A DNA stretch of 8,654 nucleotides, taken from the NCBI GenBank assembly GCA_945837185.1, contig CAMAMZ010000085.1, positions 1 through 8,654 on the forward strand, given 5' to 3'. The notes under the pieces are model-generated. The model saw nothing but the letters and a program-made list of their open reading frames with translations, was not told the origin of the DNA and ran no database searches. Positions 1 to 6,462 of the stretch are shown here, piece by piece. Position numbers and translations under genes: made by a program. The DNA comes from an uncultured Bacteroidales bacterium. GTDB lineage: Bacteria > Bacteroidota > Bacteroidia > Bacteroidales > Bacteroidaceae. Each line of letters opens with the position of its first letter. Position 1 is the first letter of the stretch.

Positions 1-12
1 ATGTTTGGCAAA

Positions 13-133
13 CTGACAACTGTAAGGACTGTAAGATTCTCTTGCGATAAGAAGCACCTACCCCACCCTCACCCATAACCGTCACCCCTCGCCCATAAAC
101 CATCTTACACTTCTTACAGTTTACAGATGTCAG
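13..133. repeat. Imperfect inverted repeat enclosing a C-rich (minus-strand G-rich) loop
   Basis: The left arm at 18-37 (AACTGTAAGGACTGTAAGAT) is the reverse complement of 102-121 at 18 of 20 positions. A further CTGACA (13-18) can pair with TGTCAG (128-133) across a small bulge. The arms are themselves built from repeated CTGTAAG/CTGTAAA words. The 64-base spacer contains a C-rich stretch (55-101) with only two G residues. That stretch holds a short tandem similarity, TCACCCATAACC (69-80) against TCGCCCATAAACC (89-101). Read on the minus strand there are five G tracts of three or more (at 61-64, 66-68, 72-74, 85-88 and 92-94), so a G-quadruplex is possible inside the hairpin loop. I infer an intergenic repeat element; I cannot see whether other copies exist in the genome. 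Confidence 0.6.
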
Positions 134-248
134 GATTCTGCCTCCAAGAGCTCCTGCTGAAAAGAATGGTGCGCGCATTGCGTTGGAACAACTTGCTTCA
201 GACAGACAAAATGGTGTTTTCCGCATCATACAGGCCTCATTTGTATAA
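99..248 (+). pseudogene. Possible 3' remnant of a protein-coding gene (uncertain)
   Basis: One plus-strand frame is open from after a stop at 96-98 to a TAA at 246-248. From about 129 onward its translation has a natural composition (RILPPRAPAEKNGARIALEQ, then a short tail ending in ASFV), unlike the low-complexity sequence before it. There is no start codon in a sensible place, and the upstream part of the frame lies in the repeat arm at 102-133. It may be the last 35-40 codons of a gene cut off by the repeat element, or chance. The family is not recognised. A minus-strand frame is also open from an ATG at 226 to the window start, which weakens the case for either strand. Confidence 0.2.
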
Positions 249-281
249 CAAACCTTAATTTCTGAATATAAAAGAGCAATA

Positions 282-315
282 TTTCCAAAATATATCTTAA
301 ATCATTAGTACTTTG
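282..315 (+). promoter_or_regulatory. Candidate promoter of the PadR-PspC operon
   Basis: TACTTTG at 309-315 resembles the Bacteroidetes -7 element TAnnTTTG, but with one base fewer between TA and TTTG. A weak -33-like TTTC lies at 282-285, 23 bases upstream. The surrounding DNA (255-300) is AT-rich. The predicted transcription start is near 322, leaving a leader of about 60 bases before the ATG at 385. The match is imperfect, so this is a tentative assignment. Confidence 0.3.
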
Positions 316-322
316 CATTGCA

Positions 323-340
323 ATGTACCAAATAATACAT
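323..340. promoter_or_regulatory. Candidate PadR operator dyad
   Basis: ATGTACCAAATAATACAT is a dyad with perfect 5-bp arms (ATGTA/TACAT) and an 8-base spacer. PadR-family repressors are known to bind ATGT...ACAT-type dyads, usually in their own promoters. This one sits just downstream of the predicted -7 box and about 45 bases before the padR-like start codon, a good position for autorepression. It could also be a chance palindrome in AT-rich DNA. Confidence 0.45.
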
Positions 341-384
341 ACATTTGTGCCTGTTATCAATCATCAACATCAAAACAACCCATT

Positions 385-741
385 ATGGCAAATGTAGACA
401 ACACCCGATCACAAATGCGCAAAGGAATGTTGGAATACTGCATTCTCTTGCTCTTAAGGCACCAGCCTCTCTATGCCAACGACATCATCGGCCAATTAAA
501 AAAGGCGGAGATGATTGTTGTGGAAGGCACGCTCTATCCGTTGCTGAACCGACTGAAGAAAGACGGATGGCTTAAATATGAATGGCAGGAAAGCACGCAG
601 GGACCTCCACGTAAATACTATACACTCACGGAAGAAGGCGAAGAGGCACTCCAACAATTAGATGCCAGTTGGAGCGAACTGGCCACAACGGTTCGAATTC
701 TGCAAAATAACTTCTCTGCCCTGCCCGCTCCCAATCAGTAA
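385..741 (+). CDS. PadR family transcriptional regulator
   Basis: A 118-residue cytoplasmic winged-helix DNA-binding protein of the small PadR class (one N-terminal wHTH and a single C-terminal dimerisation helix). Visible family marks are the opening SQMRKGMLEYCILLLL helix (residues 9-24), the recognition-helix motif GTLYPLLNRLKKDGWL (48-63) and the wing GPPRKYYTLTEEG (73-85). The last helix, from about 86 to 110, fits dimerisation. I chose the ATG at 385 because residues from there match the family. The same frame is open up to a TTG at 313, but that extension has no family character and overlaps the predicted promoter and operator. The gene lies 35 bp upstream of a PspC-domain gene in the same direction, a pairing common in Bacteroidetes, so it probably represses its own operon. 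The inducer is unknown. Confidence in the family is high. Confidence 0.93.
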   Translation: MANVDNTRSQMRKGMLEYCILLLLRHQPLYANDIIGQLKKAEMIVVEGTLYPLLNRLKKDGWLKYEWQESTQGPPRKYYTLTEEGEEALQQLDASWSELATTVRILQNNFSALPAPNQ

Positions 742-776
742 TATCCCATCAACCCATCAAATAATTTATCATTAGT

Positions 777-2453
777 ATGAAAAAGAATATTTCCATCAAT
801 ATCTTTGGCACTATCTATGCCATCGATGAGGATGCTTACCAGCTGCTGGAAAACTACCTGCAGAGTATGAAACAATTCTTCCGGTCAAGGGAAGGAGGCG
901 AAGAAATTGCCGATGACATTGAACACCGTGTGGCCGAACTCTTATGGCAATACAAGCAGCAAGGCATGGAGGCTGTGAGCATAGAAACCATTCGGGAGAT
1001 TATAGAGCAGGTGGGTAATCCTGACGAGATAACTGACGAAGCTCCCAGCAGCAACGAAAGTCTTAACGATGATCCATTGGATGATGAAAGCGAAGCAGCT
1101 GACAAAGAGCGCAGCCCTTTTGCAACCTTTAAGCGGCAACTCAGCCAACGCACCCTTTATCGCGACACCGACAACAAGATGCTGGCGGGCGTATGTTCAG
1201 GTATAGCTGTGTACACGGGTATACTGAGTGCCACCTTCTGGCGCTTCATGGCCGTTGTACTCACACTTTGCGGCTGGGGTGTTCTCTCTTGGCTCATTCC
1301 CGCACTTTATGTATTGATGTGGCTCATTGTTCCCGCTGTTGTAACTCCTGAAGACCGCCTGCGGATGCATGGCCGTAAGGTGACACCCAACAATATCCGT
1401 CAGCAGGTGATGAGCGATGCCGAATCATCGGCAGCAAACACAGGTGCCTCCCAAACACAACAGGCTCATCCGGGATGTTTGAGAGTGCTGCTCACCCTTC
1501 TGCTTGCGGCATTGCTCCTGCCTTTGGGGGTGTTTGTGCTGGTGGCCATCATCCTGATGCTTATCATCGCAATATCACCCACTTTCATTTCATGGGGATT
1601 TTGGCCGAACGATGCCCCTTTCATAGATAATGAAGTCATGGTTGTGATGCAAACGCTCAGCACTGATGTGGCATGGGTGAACTGGATTGCGGGCATTGCG
1701 TTCATCATCGTGCTGGCCATACCCATGTGGGCCATTGTGCGCTATGTGTTCTATAGAAACAAACCGCTGTCGCGGCGTGCCGCGTGCCTTGCCCTCTTCG
1801 GATGGCTTATAGCTTCCGTGGCGTGTATTGCTGCCTCTGCCTATTGTGGAAAGGAAATTTCGAAAGCCTTCACACAACACCATACACAGGTATGCACGCG
1901 CAACAACATCACGTTGCAATCGCAATCGGAATGGGAAAAGCTGGATGCCTTAGGCTGGACATTGGTGAAAATGGAGAATGTGGAGGATAAAGTGACATGC
2001 AGCCAAAACGATCTCGGGGAGATGCCTCCCTATGGCTTGCGCCTTCGCAGGAAGGAATCGAATCTTCCCATCACGGTACAGTTGAAGCGTGTGGAACACC
2101 TTACACAAGGAACCTACGTGCTGGAGGCACTGGTAGAAACAAGTGGCAAGGGGGCGGAACTGCGTGTGACGAATGAAGGCAACGACACCACCACACTTGC
2201 CTCGCTGCAACTCGGAAAAGAGGGTAGTAAACTTGCTGCAATGGACATGAACGAAATGGCTAAACTCCCTATCTTGTTCGAACCCGACAGTACCACCTGC
2301 AAGCGGATACAGGAATACAATGACCTCACCTATTATGTGTCGGAACCGTTCAAATTGCAGGCGGATGGCAACATGACGGTTTCCCTTCTTGTCAACCGTC
2401 AGTTTCTGAGTAAACTTACCGTTCGACAAGTGCAGTTCCGAAAAATGGACTGA
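777..2453 (+). CDS. PspC domain-containing multi-pass inner-membrane protein
   Basis: A 558-residue protein. Residues 1-85 form a soluble N-terminal domain (IDEDAYQLLENYLQSM, then EEIADDIEHRVAELL) typical of Bacteroidetes PspC proteins and similar to the HAAS/DUF1700-type cytoplasmic domains that accompany PadR regulators. An acidic linker (about 86-112) follows. The PspC domain spans about 125-190 and begins with the hallmark LYRDTDNKMLAGVCSGIA, with two hydrophobic helices (about 150-188). Further membrane segments lie at about 235-270, 300-325 and 338-356. The C-terminal 200 residues are soluble, probably extracytoplasmic, and not recognised. In other bacteria PspC belongs to the phage-shock envelope-stress response; the Bacteroidetes form is not the same operon, so a role in membrane-stress sensing is inference. 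It is the second gene after the PadR regulator and probably its target. Confidence 0.88.
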   Translation: MKKNISINIFGTIYAIDEDAYQLLENYLQSMKQFFRSREGGEEIADDIEHRVAELLWQYKQQGMEAVSIETIREIIEQVGNPDEITDEAPSSNESLNDDPLDDESEAADKERSPFATFKRQLSQRTLYRDTDNKMLAGVCSGIAVYTGILSATFWRFMAVVLTLCGWGVLSWLIPALYVLMWLIVPAVVTPEDRLRMHGRKVTPNNIRQQVMSDAESSAANTGASQTQQAHPGCLRVLLTLLLAALLLPLGVFVLVAIILMLIIAISPTFISWGFWPNDAPFIDNEVMVVMQTLSTDVAWVNWIAGIAFIIVLAIPMWAIVRYVFYRNKPLSRRAACLALFGWLIASVACIAASAYCGKEISKAFTQHHTQVCTRNNITLQSQSEWEKLDALGWTLVKMENVEDKVTCSQNDLGEMPPYGLRLRRKESNLPITVQLKRVEHLTQGTYVLEALVETSGKGAELRVTNEGNDTTTLASLQLGKEGSKLAAMDMNEMAKLPILFEPDSTTCKRIQEYNDLTYYVSEPFKLQADGNMTVSLLVNRQFLSKLTVRQVQFRKMD

Positions 2454-2466
2454 CAAAGAACAGAAG

Positions 2467-3360
2467 CTAACGAAGGGACTTTCCGCGAAGGCGCACCACG
2501 CGGATTCCCTTCTGTGTAGGATGCTTTGACATATAGGTGCGCAACGTCATAGGTTCTTCCACCACCTTATGGTGCAACTGGGAGGCATTTAAGAGATGGA
2601 GACCATCTGCATGCCATACGGCTATACCTACATGGGCAATATCCAAGCCCTTTATAGCGGTAACAATGGCCAGGATATCTCCATCTTTTATGGTTTTCCT
2701 GCAGGCTTTTCCATTGTCGAGCACATGCTTGGCGATATAGCGGTGGCTTGTTCCTGTAAGGGTGCGCTCGGCAAGGGCTATGGCAGGCACCCACTCGGGG
2801 TGAGCCACCAATACAGGATATTTTTGGGGATGCGTGCTCATGAAATTCACTTGCACAGTTTGTTCGGCCGTAAAGGGGAATTGATTGCTGCTCACCTCTT
2901 TAACCTTTCCTGTTTGTACGTGCTCAGCTATCCACTGCGAGAAATAGTGCAAACGCTGGCAATAGTGCACCTCGCCATGGGCATAGCGCAGGTGGCGCAA
3001 CTGCTCGCAATAGTCAGCAAAACGATACTTCCCCTGTTGGGCACACAGGGTGAGGGCAGTAACGGTTTCCACCAATGTGCTACAATCCAGTTCCCGCAGG
3101 TTCACCACCAACTTTTCCTCCTTGTTCTTCTCCAGCGTTTGCGCCACATAGGGTCTGCCCACCAGTTGCCGGGCAAAGTTAACCATCATGTTACCCTTCC
3201 ATTGGCGTGAAGCCAACAGCAACCTTTCGACCTCTACACTATCTTCCTTTTCATAGCACACCTGCCAAGGCTCAGGTATCAATCCCTGCACGCATTTTGT
3301 TTGTGCGCCCATTGCCATGGAGCACAGGCAGCATACGATCACGCTCCACCACTTTCTCAT
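2467..3360 (-). CDS. DUF1460 (N-acetylmuramoyl-L-alanine amidase-like / NlpC-P60-like) exported protein
   Basis: A 297-residue protein with an N-terminal signal peptide (residues 1-19: charged start, hydrophobic core, AMGAQ cleavage region). The Cys pair in the hydrophobic core is too early for a lipobox. The mature part shows DUF1460 landmarks: FARQLVGRPYVAQTLE (62-77), VVNLRELDCSTLVETV (85-100) with the likely nucleophile Cys93, and GDILAIVTAIKGLDIAHVGIA (about 227-247) with the likely catalytic His243. LHLLNAS (254-260) lies where many relatives have LLHAS. DUF1460 proteins share the NlpC/P60-type cysteine hydrolase fold and are expected to act on cell-wall peptides or amides in the periplasm; the substrate here is unknown. 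Its ATG overlaps the DUF4421 stop by 4 bp (ATGA), so translational coupling is likely. Family assignment is confident, catalysis is inferred. Confidence 0.88.
   Translation of the reverse strand: MRKWWSVIVCCLCSMAMGAQTKCVQGLIPEPWQVCYEKEDSVEVERLLLASRQWKGNMMVNFARQLVGRPYVAQTLEKNKEEKLVVNLRELDCSTLVETVTALTLCAQQGKYRFADYCEQLRHLRYAHGEVHYCQRLHYFSQWIAEHVQTGKVKEVSSNQFPFTAEQTVQVNFMSTHPQKYPVLVAHPEWVPAIALAERTLTGTSHRYIAKHVLDNGKACRKTIKDGDILAIVTAIKGLDIAHVGIAVWHADGLHLLNASQLHHKVVEEPMTLRTYMSKHPTQKGIRVVRLRGKSLR
2472..2512. terminator. Bipartite hairpin in the convergent 3' region, possible bidirectional terminator
   Basis: GAAGGGA (2472-2478) pairs perfectly with TCCCTTC (2506-2512), and CCGCG (2483-2487) pairs with CGCGG (2499-2503). 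The stems are joined by a small internal loop and capped by an 11-base loop. The hairpin begins 19 bases after the PspC stop and occupies the last codons of the DUF1460 gene, so both convergent transcripts would carry it. Neither side has a long T tract, which weakens the case for a classical intrinsic terminator. Confidence 0.4.
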
Positions 3361-4427
3361 CGCCTATCGAAATTAAAACCTATATAAATATTTACACTTC
3401 CAAAAAAATTGTTGGTAGAAAACTGACTCTTTTGGTAATTGTAGGAATGAAACACGGTATTGGCGCCAAAATACCACTTTGTGTTGTTCCATACCAAACC
3501 AAAACGCCCCACCCCATCGAGATTCACATTGCTGAGCGAGAAGTTGCGGATGAACAAGAAGTCATCGTTATCAGAGTCGCCAGCCGTATGTTTGTACGAC
3601 AAGGCCAAGGAGAGGGAGGCGTTGAAGAGCCAGTTGTGTGCAAACACCCAGTTATAGCCATAGCCCCCCGACAGCGACACATCGGTATAACGCACATTGC
3701 CATAGAGGCCATCGTTTGTTCCGGGCTGCACACCATAGCCTAACCGTTCTGAAGCCAAGCGATAGAGGCGTGCCCAATCCATGCGTAGCGAATGCTTGGT
3801 GAAGCCTATGCCTGCCATGGGCGAACCGGCACTTCTCCGTTGCACGGTGCTCTGGGCATAGGCGGCAGGATAGGAGAACTTGCGATGGTTGAAGATGTAA
3901 TAGAGGTTGAACCCCTTCACACTGGCATCAATACCATCAAACGGCATATCTTTCAAGGGTGACACATCGACATTGTCGCCCACATGAATACTTCTTATCT
4001 TATAGTCGCCCCCCATTTTCCTGTAAAAGAGGTCTACACCTATCTGGTTGCTGTAAAGACTCAGGTTATAGTCTTCCTTGTCATCTCCTCCCAAGTGCGA
4101 GAAGTCGAGCGTGTAACCCAAGAAAATCCAACGCCAGCCAAAATAGGGTCCCACTTTGATGCTGGGTTTAGGCGAGAATACCACCTCGCGGTTATCCTGA
4201 TGGTTGCTGAGCTTATACACCTCGTAGGTGTTGGTGCTTTGCAGCATAGCCGTAAAGTTGTAATGCTGTGGCTCCACATAGTTCGTGTCGACCCTGCTAA
4301 ACTCCTTAACAAATTCATACAACACCCTAACCAGTCCCTTTTTGGGGGGAATGGAATCGTCTGCATTCATAGCCAGTGGCAGGAACATGCAAACGAGTGT
4401 AACTGAAATTGTTTGTAGCAGGTGCAT
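3357..4427 (-). CDS. DUF4421 family predicted outer-membrane beta-barrel protein
   Basis: A 356-residue exported protein. The signal peptide covers about residues 1-22 (HLLQTISVTLVCMFLPLAMNA). The mature N-terminus carries family-type sequence: RVDTNYVEPQHYNFTAMLQ (about 45-63) and PSIKVGPYFGWRWIFLGYT (about 89-107). The rest is dominated by alternating aromatic and polar strands (NLSLYSNQIGVDLFYRK, SGGYGYNWVFA, LFNASLSLALSYKHT), and the chain ends in strand-like VNIYIGFNFDRR, consistent with a barrel-closing last strand. Family knowledge is limited: DUF4421 members are Bacteroidetes envelope proteins without a defined function. It is the upstream partner of the DUF1460 gene (4-bp overlap) and follows the oxidoreductase gene by 51 bp on the same strand. 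Barrel location is inference from strand pattern and signal peptide. Confidence 0.85.
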   Translation of the reverse strand: MHLLQTISVTLVCMFLPLAMNADDSIPPKKGLVRVLYEFVKEFSRVDTNYVEPQHYNFTAMLQSTNTYEVYKLSNHQDNREVVFSPKPSIKVGPYFGWRWIFLGYTLDFSHLGGDDKEDYNLSLYSNQIGVDLFYRKMGGDYKIRSIHVGDNVDVSPLKDMPFDGIDASVKGFNLYYIFNHRKFSYPAAYAQSTVQRRSAGSPMAGIGFTKHSLRMDWARLYRLASERLGYGVQPGTNDGLYGNVRYTDVSLSGGYGYNWVFAHNWLFNASLSLALSYKHTAGDSDNDDFLFIRNFSLSNVNLDGVGRFGLVWNNTKWYFGANTVFHSYNYQKSQFSTNNFFGSVNIYIGFNFDRR

Positions 4428-4436
4428 CTTTTTTTT

Positions 4437-4470
4437 GCTGAGAGTTTTTTAAGCTGGGAGTTTAAAGCTT
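4437..4470. repeat. Short imperfect tandem repeat between the oxidoreductase and DUF4421 genes
   Basis: The plus strand reads GCTGAGAGTTTTTTAA followed by GCTGGGAGTTTAAA and then GCTTT. These are two imperfect copies of a GCTGRGAGTTT-(T/A) unit about 14-16 bases long. Similar words (CTGAGAG, CTTTAAA, CTAAGCT) recur in the spacer at 5527-5717. The repeat lies in the 51-bp gap just upstream of the DUF4421 start, so it would be in the leader of that gene if the cluster is one transcript. Confidence 0.45.
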
Positions 4471-4478
4471 TTTGCTAC

Positions 4479-5474
4479 CTATGTCTTTCCCAAAATCCTG
4501 TCCATCACCCAGTTTGTGGGAGTGGCACTCACGCTTGTACACGTGCAGGTTCCCAACCCCTGCAAGTCTTCAATCACTTCGCGTATAATGGGCAACTGCA
4601 CATAGGGTGGATTGGGCACCACGATACTGGTTGTTCCCTCGCTCGTAACCAAACGGATGGGATGGTAGTTAAATACCGAGAAGGCCACCATGCCCTTTTC
4701 GCCGATAATCTCCACACAGTCTTCACGTGCGCTGTCGTGCCCCACGAAGCACCAGGAACCACTCCCCACCAATCCGCTTTCAAACCGGAAACAAGCACTT
4801 ATGGTATCTTCGGCAGTATAGAGATGCCCTCTGTTGGCACAATAGCCATGGGCCTTGACAATAATGCCAAACAGCTCCTGCAGCAAATCTAACTGATGGG
4901 GTGCCAGGTCATAGAAATAGCCACCTCCAGATATATCGGGTTGCAGACGCCAAGGACGTTCGCCAGCTGACGCATAGTCGAGTTCGCGGGGTGGCACCGA
5001 GAAACGAATCTGCACATTAGCCACCTCGCCTATTGTGCCACTTTCCACCAACTGTCGTACCTTCTTGAAATAAGGCAGATAACGGCGGTAGTAGGCCACA
5101 TAGCAGGGCACGCCCGTTTGTTCGCTAATGCGGTTTATGCGCACACAATCATCGTAACTGGCTGCCAAGGGCTTTTCTATATATACAGGTTTTCCTGCAT
5201 GCATCGCCATGATGGCGAAGGTGGCGTGGCTCGATGGGGGTGTGGCAATATAAATGGCATTCACCTCGGGGTCGTCAATGAGTTCTTGGGCATCGGTATA
5301 CCACTTTCTGATGTGGTGACGCTCGGCATAGAGGCGTGCCTTCTCTTCACTTCGGCTCATAACAGCTTCCACATGCGACCCCTCCACCTCCGAAAAGGCA
5401 GGCCCCGACTTCTTTTCGGTCACTTCTCCGCAACCAATAAATCCCCAACTTATCTTTTTTCTCATTCCCATCAT
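4479..5474 (-). CDS. Gfo/Idh/MocA family NAD(P)-dependent oxidoreductase
   Basis: A 331-residue cytoplasmic dehydrogenase-like protein of normal family length. The N-terminal Rossmann domain shows the dinucleotide loop GFIGCGEVTE (residues 11-20), then IYIATPPSSHATFAIMAM (74-91) and the signature EKPLA (100-104), whose Lys is normally catalytic. The C-terminal alpha/beta domain has YYRRYLPYF (128-136) and GGGYFYDLAPHQLDLL (183-198), the usual GGG-D-x3-H-x2-D motif with His193. Family members oxidise or reduce sugars, inositols or related polyols using NAD(P)H; the substrate cannot be read here. The start is ambiguous: Met codons at 5474, 5471 and 5465 all precede the Rossmann motif, and 5465 (MRKKISWGFIGCG) is a good alternative. 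It leads a minus-strand cluster with the DUF4421 and DUF1460 genes 51 bp downstream, but co-transcription is not proven. Confidence 0.92.
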   Translation of the reverse strand: MMGMRKKISWGFIGCGEVTEKKSGPAFSEVEGSHVEAVMSRSEEKARLYAERHHIRKWYTDAQELIDDPEVNAIYIATPPSSHATFAIMAMHAGKPVYIEKPLAASYDDCVRINRISEQTGVPCYVAYYRRYLPYFKKVRQLVESGTIGEVANVQIRFSVPPRELDYASAGERPWRLQPDISGGGYFYDLAPHQLDLLQELFGIIVKAHGYCANRGHLYTAEDTISACFRFESGLVGSGSWCFVGHDSAREDCVEIIGEKGMVAFSVFNYHPIRLVTSEGTTSIVVPNPPYVQLPIIREVIEDLQGLGTCTCTSVSATPTNWVMDRILGKT

Positions 5475-5511
5475 TATTCTGATAGTTTATTATGCTGTTA
5501 CTTCCATTGTT

Positions 5512-5526
5512 TTCGCACAAGGCGAA
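5512..5526. promoter_or_regulatory. Small dyad upstream of the oxidoreductase gene
   Basis: TTCGCACAAGGCGAA has perfect 5-bp arms (TTCGC/GCGAA) with a 5-base spacer, 38 bases before the start at 5474. It could be an operator or a small leader hairpin. I could not find a convincing -7 box beside it. Confidence 0.25.
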
Positions 5527-5717
5527 TCATACTCTCTAAACTTTAAAAGAATCTCTTTCAACACTAAGATCTAACCGCCCCAAATAGGTTCTTTACACTT
5601 TTAACTCTACAATAGGCTCTAACCTCCAAGACTTTTCAGACAGAAAGAACTTTCTAAGCGCTAAGCTTTCAAACAGCTATTACCTTTAAGTTTTAGCCCC
5701 CCTCTAAGCTCTCAGTT
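5527..5717. repeat. Degenerate CTAAGCT/TTTAAAG-word repeat region
   Basis: The spacer between the oxidoreductase and nth genes is built from loosely repeated words on the plus strand: CTCTAAACTTTAAAAG, CTAAGATCTAAC, GGCTCTAACC, TCTAAGCGCTAAGCTTTC, CCTTTAAGTTTTAGC and CCTCTAAGCTCTCAG. No single exact period is visible and no gene is supported in it. The last copy runs into the 3' end of nth, whose final codons and TAG stop are made from it. It resembles degenerate heptamer-like intergenic repeats of Bacteroidales in general appearance; that comparison is from memory, not from a search. Confidence 0.45.
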
Positions 5718-6357
5718 TCGAATTTGCCAGCCGCTTGGGGCAGAACGAGTCGAAAGGACAGGTGGCACAGGCAGGCTTTCCACTTTTACACACATAGCGT
5801 CCGTGGAGCAACAGCCAATGGTGCGCATTGGGCACATCATCGGTTGGAATATTCCGCATCAGTTCCCGTTCCACTTTCAAGGGAGTGTTGGCCGAAGGAG
5901 GCACCAATCCCAATCTGTGACTCACACGATACACATGCGTGTCGACAGCCATAGTAGCCTTTCCAAACCATACGGCCTGCAGCACATTGGCTGTCTTTCG
6001 TCCCACTCCGGGCAGGCGCAGCATATCGCTCATCTGCGAGGGAACCTCTCCCCCAAACTCCTCCTCTATCATTCGTGCCATGGCAACTAAATAGCCGGCC
6101 TTGGCATTGGGATAGCTCACACTCTTCACATAATCGTACACCTCTTCAACATCCGCCTGCGCCATGGCATGGGCCGTGGGATAGCGGGCAAACAAAGCGG
6201 GAGTAACCATATTTACACGCTTATCTGTGCATTGGGCACTCAGCACCACAGCCACCAGCAACTGGAAGGCGTTGCCAAAGTGCAGCTCGGTTGTCACCTC
6301 GGGCGTCTGCTCGCGGAAAAAGCGTAGTATTCTTTCGTATCGTTCTTTGCGTTGCAT
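5704..6357 (-). CDS. nth: Endonuclease III (DNA glycosylase/AP lyase)
   Basis: A 217-residue base-excision-repair enzyme that removes oxidised pyrimidines and cleaves the abasic site by beta-elimination; it acts on the nucleoid. The length is close to the 211 residues of the E. coli enzyme. Diagnostic features are LLVAVVLSAQCTDKRVN (33-49), the helix-hairpin-helix LPGVGRKTANVL (115-126) with catalytic Lys121, and VDTHVYRVSHRLGL (138-151) with catalytic Asp139. The [4Fe-4S] motif C-x6-C-x2-C-x5-C is complete at Cys190, Cys197, Cys200 and Cys206. The start MQRKERYERIL fits family N-termini. The gene is transcribed divergently from htpG and lies 229 bp upstream of the oxidoreductase gene, so it is probably its own transcript. 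Its last few residues (KLRA) come from the repeat region at its 3' end. Confidence 0.97.
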   Translation of the reverse strand: MQRKERYERILRFFREQTPEVTTELHFGNAFQLLVAVVLSAQCTDKRVNMVTPALFARYPTAHAMAQADVEEVYDYVKSVSYPNAKAGYLVAMARMIEEEFGGEVPSQMSDMLRLPGVGRKTANVLQAVWFGKATMAVDTHVYRVSHRLGLVPPSANTPLKVERELMRNIPTDDVPNAHHWLLLHGRYVCKSGKPACATCPFDSFCPKRLANSKLRA

Positions 6358-6424
6358 AGTGCAGCAATTTTACCAAATGGTTATGTTAATGGCATAGGGA
6401 GCCCCCCACAGCCGTTCACACCTG

Positions 6425-6432
6425 CAAATATA
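6425..6432 (-). promoter_or_regulatory. nth promoter -7 box (TAnnTTTG)
   Basis: On the minus strand the sequence reads TATATTTG, an exact match to the Bacteroidetes housekeeping -7 element TAnnTTTG. A T-rich tract (complement of 6447-6451) lies upstream in place of a clear -33 TTTG. The predicted start is near 6418, giving a leader of about 60 bases before the nth ATG at 6357. The leader includes a G6 run that could fold back on a nearby CCC. Confidence 0.5.
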
Positions 6433-6462
6433 CATATTTTCCTTTGAAAAACCGTATGCCTT

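Noticed and set aside
55..101. CRISPR-like or tandem-repeat array in the C-rich stretch
   Set aside because: Only two short, imperfect unit copies without spacers of constant length.
313..384. N-terminal extension of the PadR gene from a TTG at 313
   Set aside because: The extra 24 residues have no PadR family character and overlap the predicted promoter and operator. The ATG at 385 gives the normal family start.
1950..2456. Minus-strand open frame of 168 codons opposite the PspC gene
   Set aside because: It is antisense to the coding C-terminal part of the PspC protein and has no domain or independent signals.
2596..3210. Plus-strand open frame of 204 codons opposite the DUF1460 gene
   Set aside because: It is entirely antisense to a gene with clear family motifs, and its translation shows no recognisable domain.
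3301..3360. Lipoprotein signal in the DUF1460 protein
   Set aside because: The two Cys at residues 10-11 lie inside the hydrophobic core, too early for a lipobox; AMGAQ fits ordinary signal peptidase cleavage.
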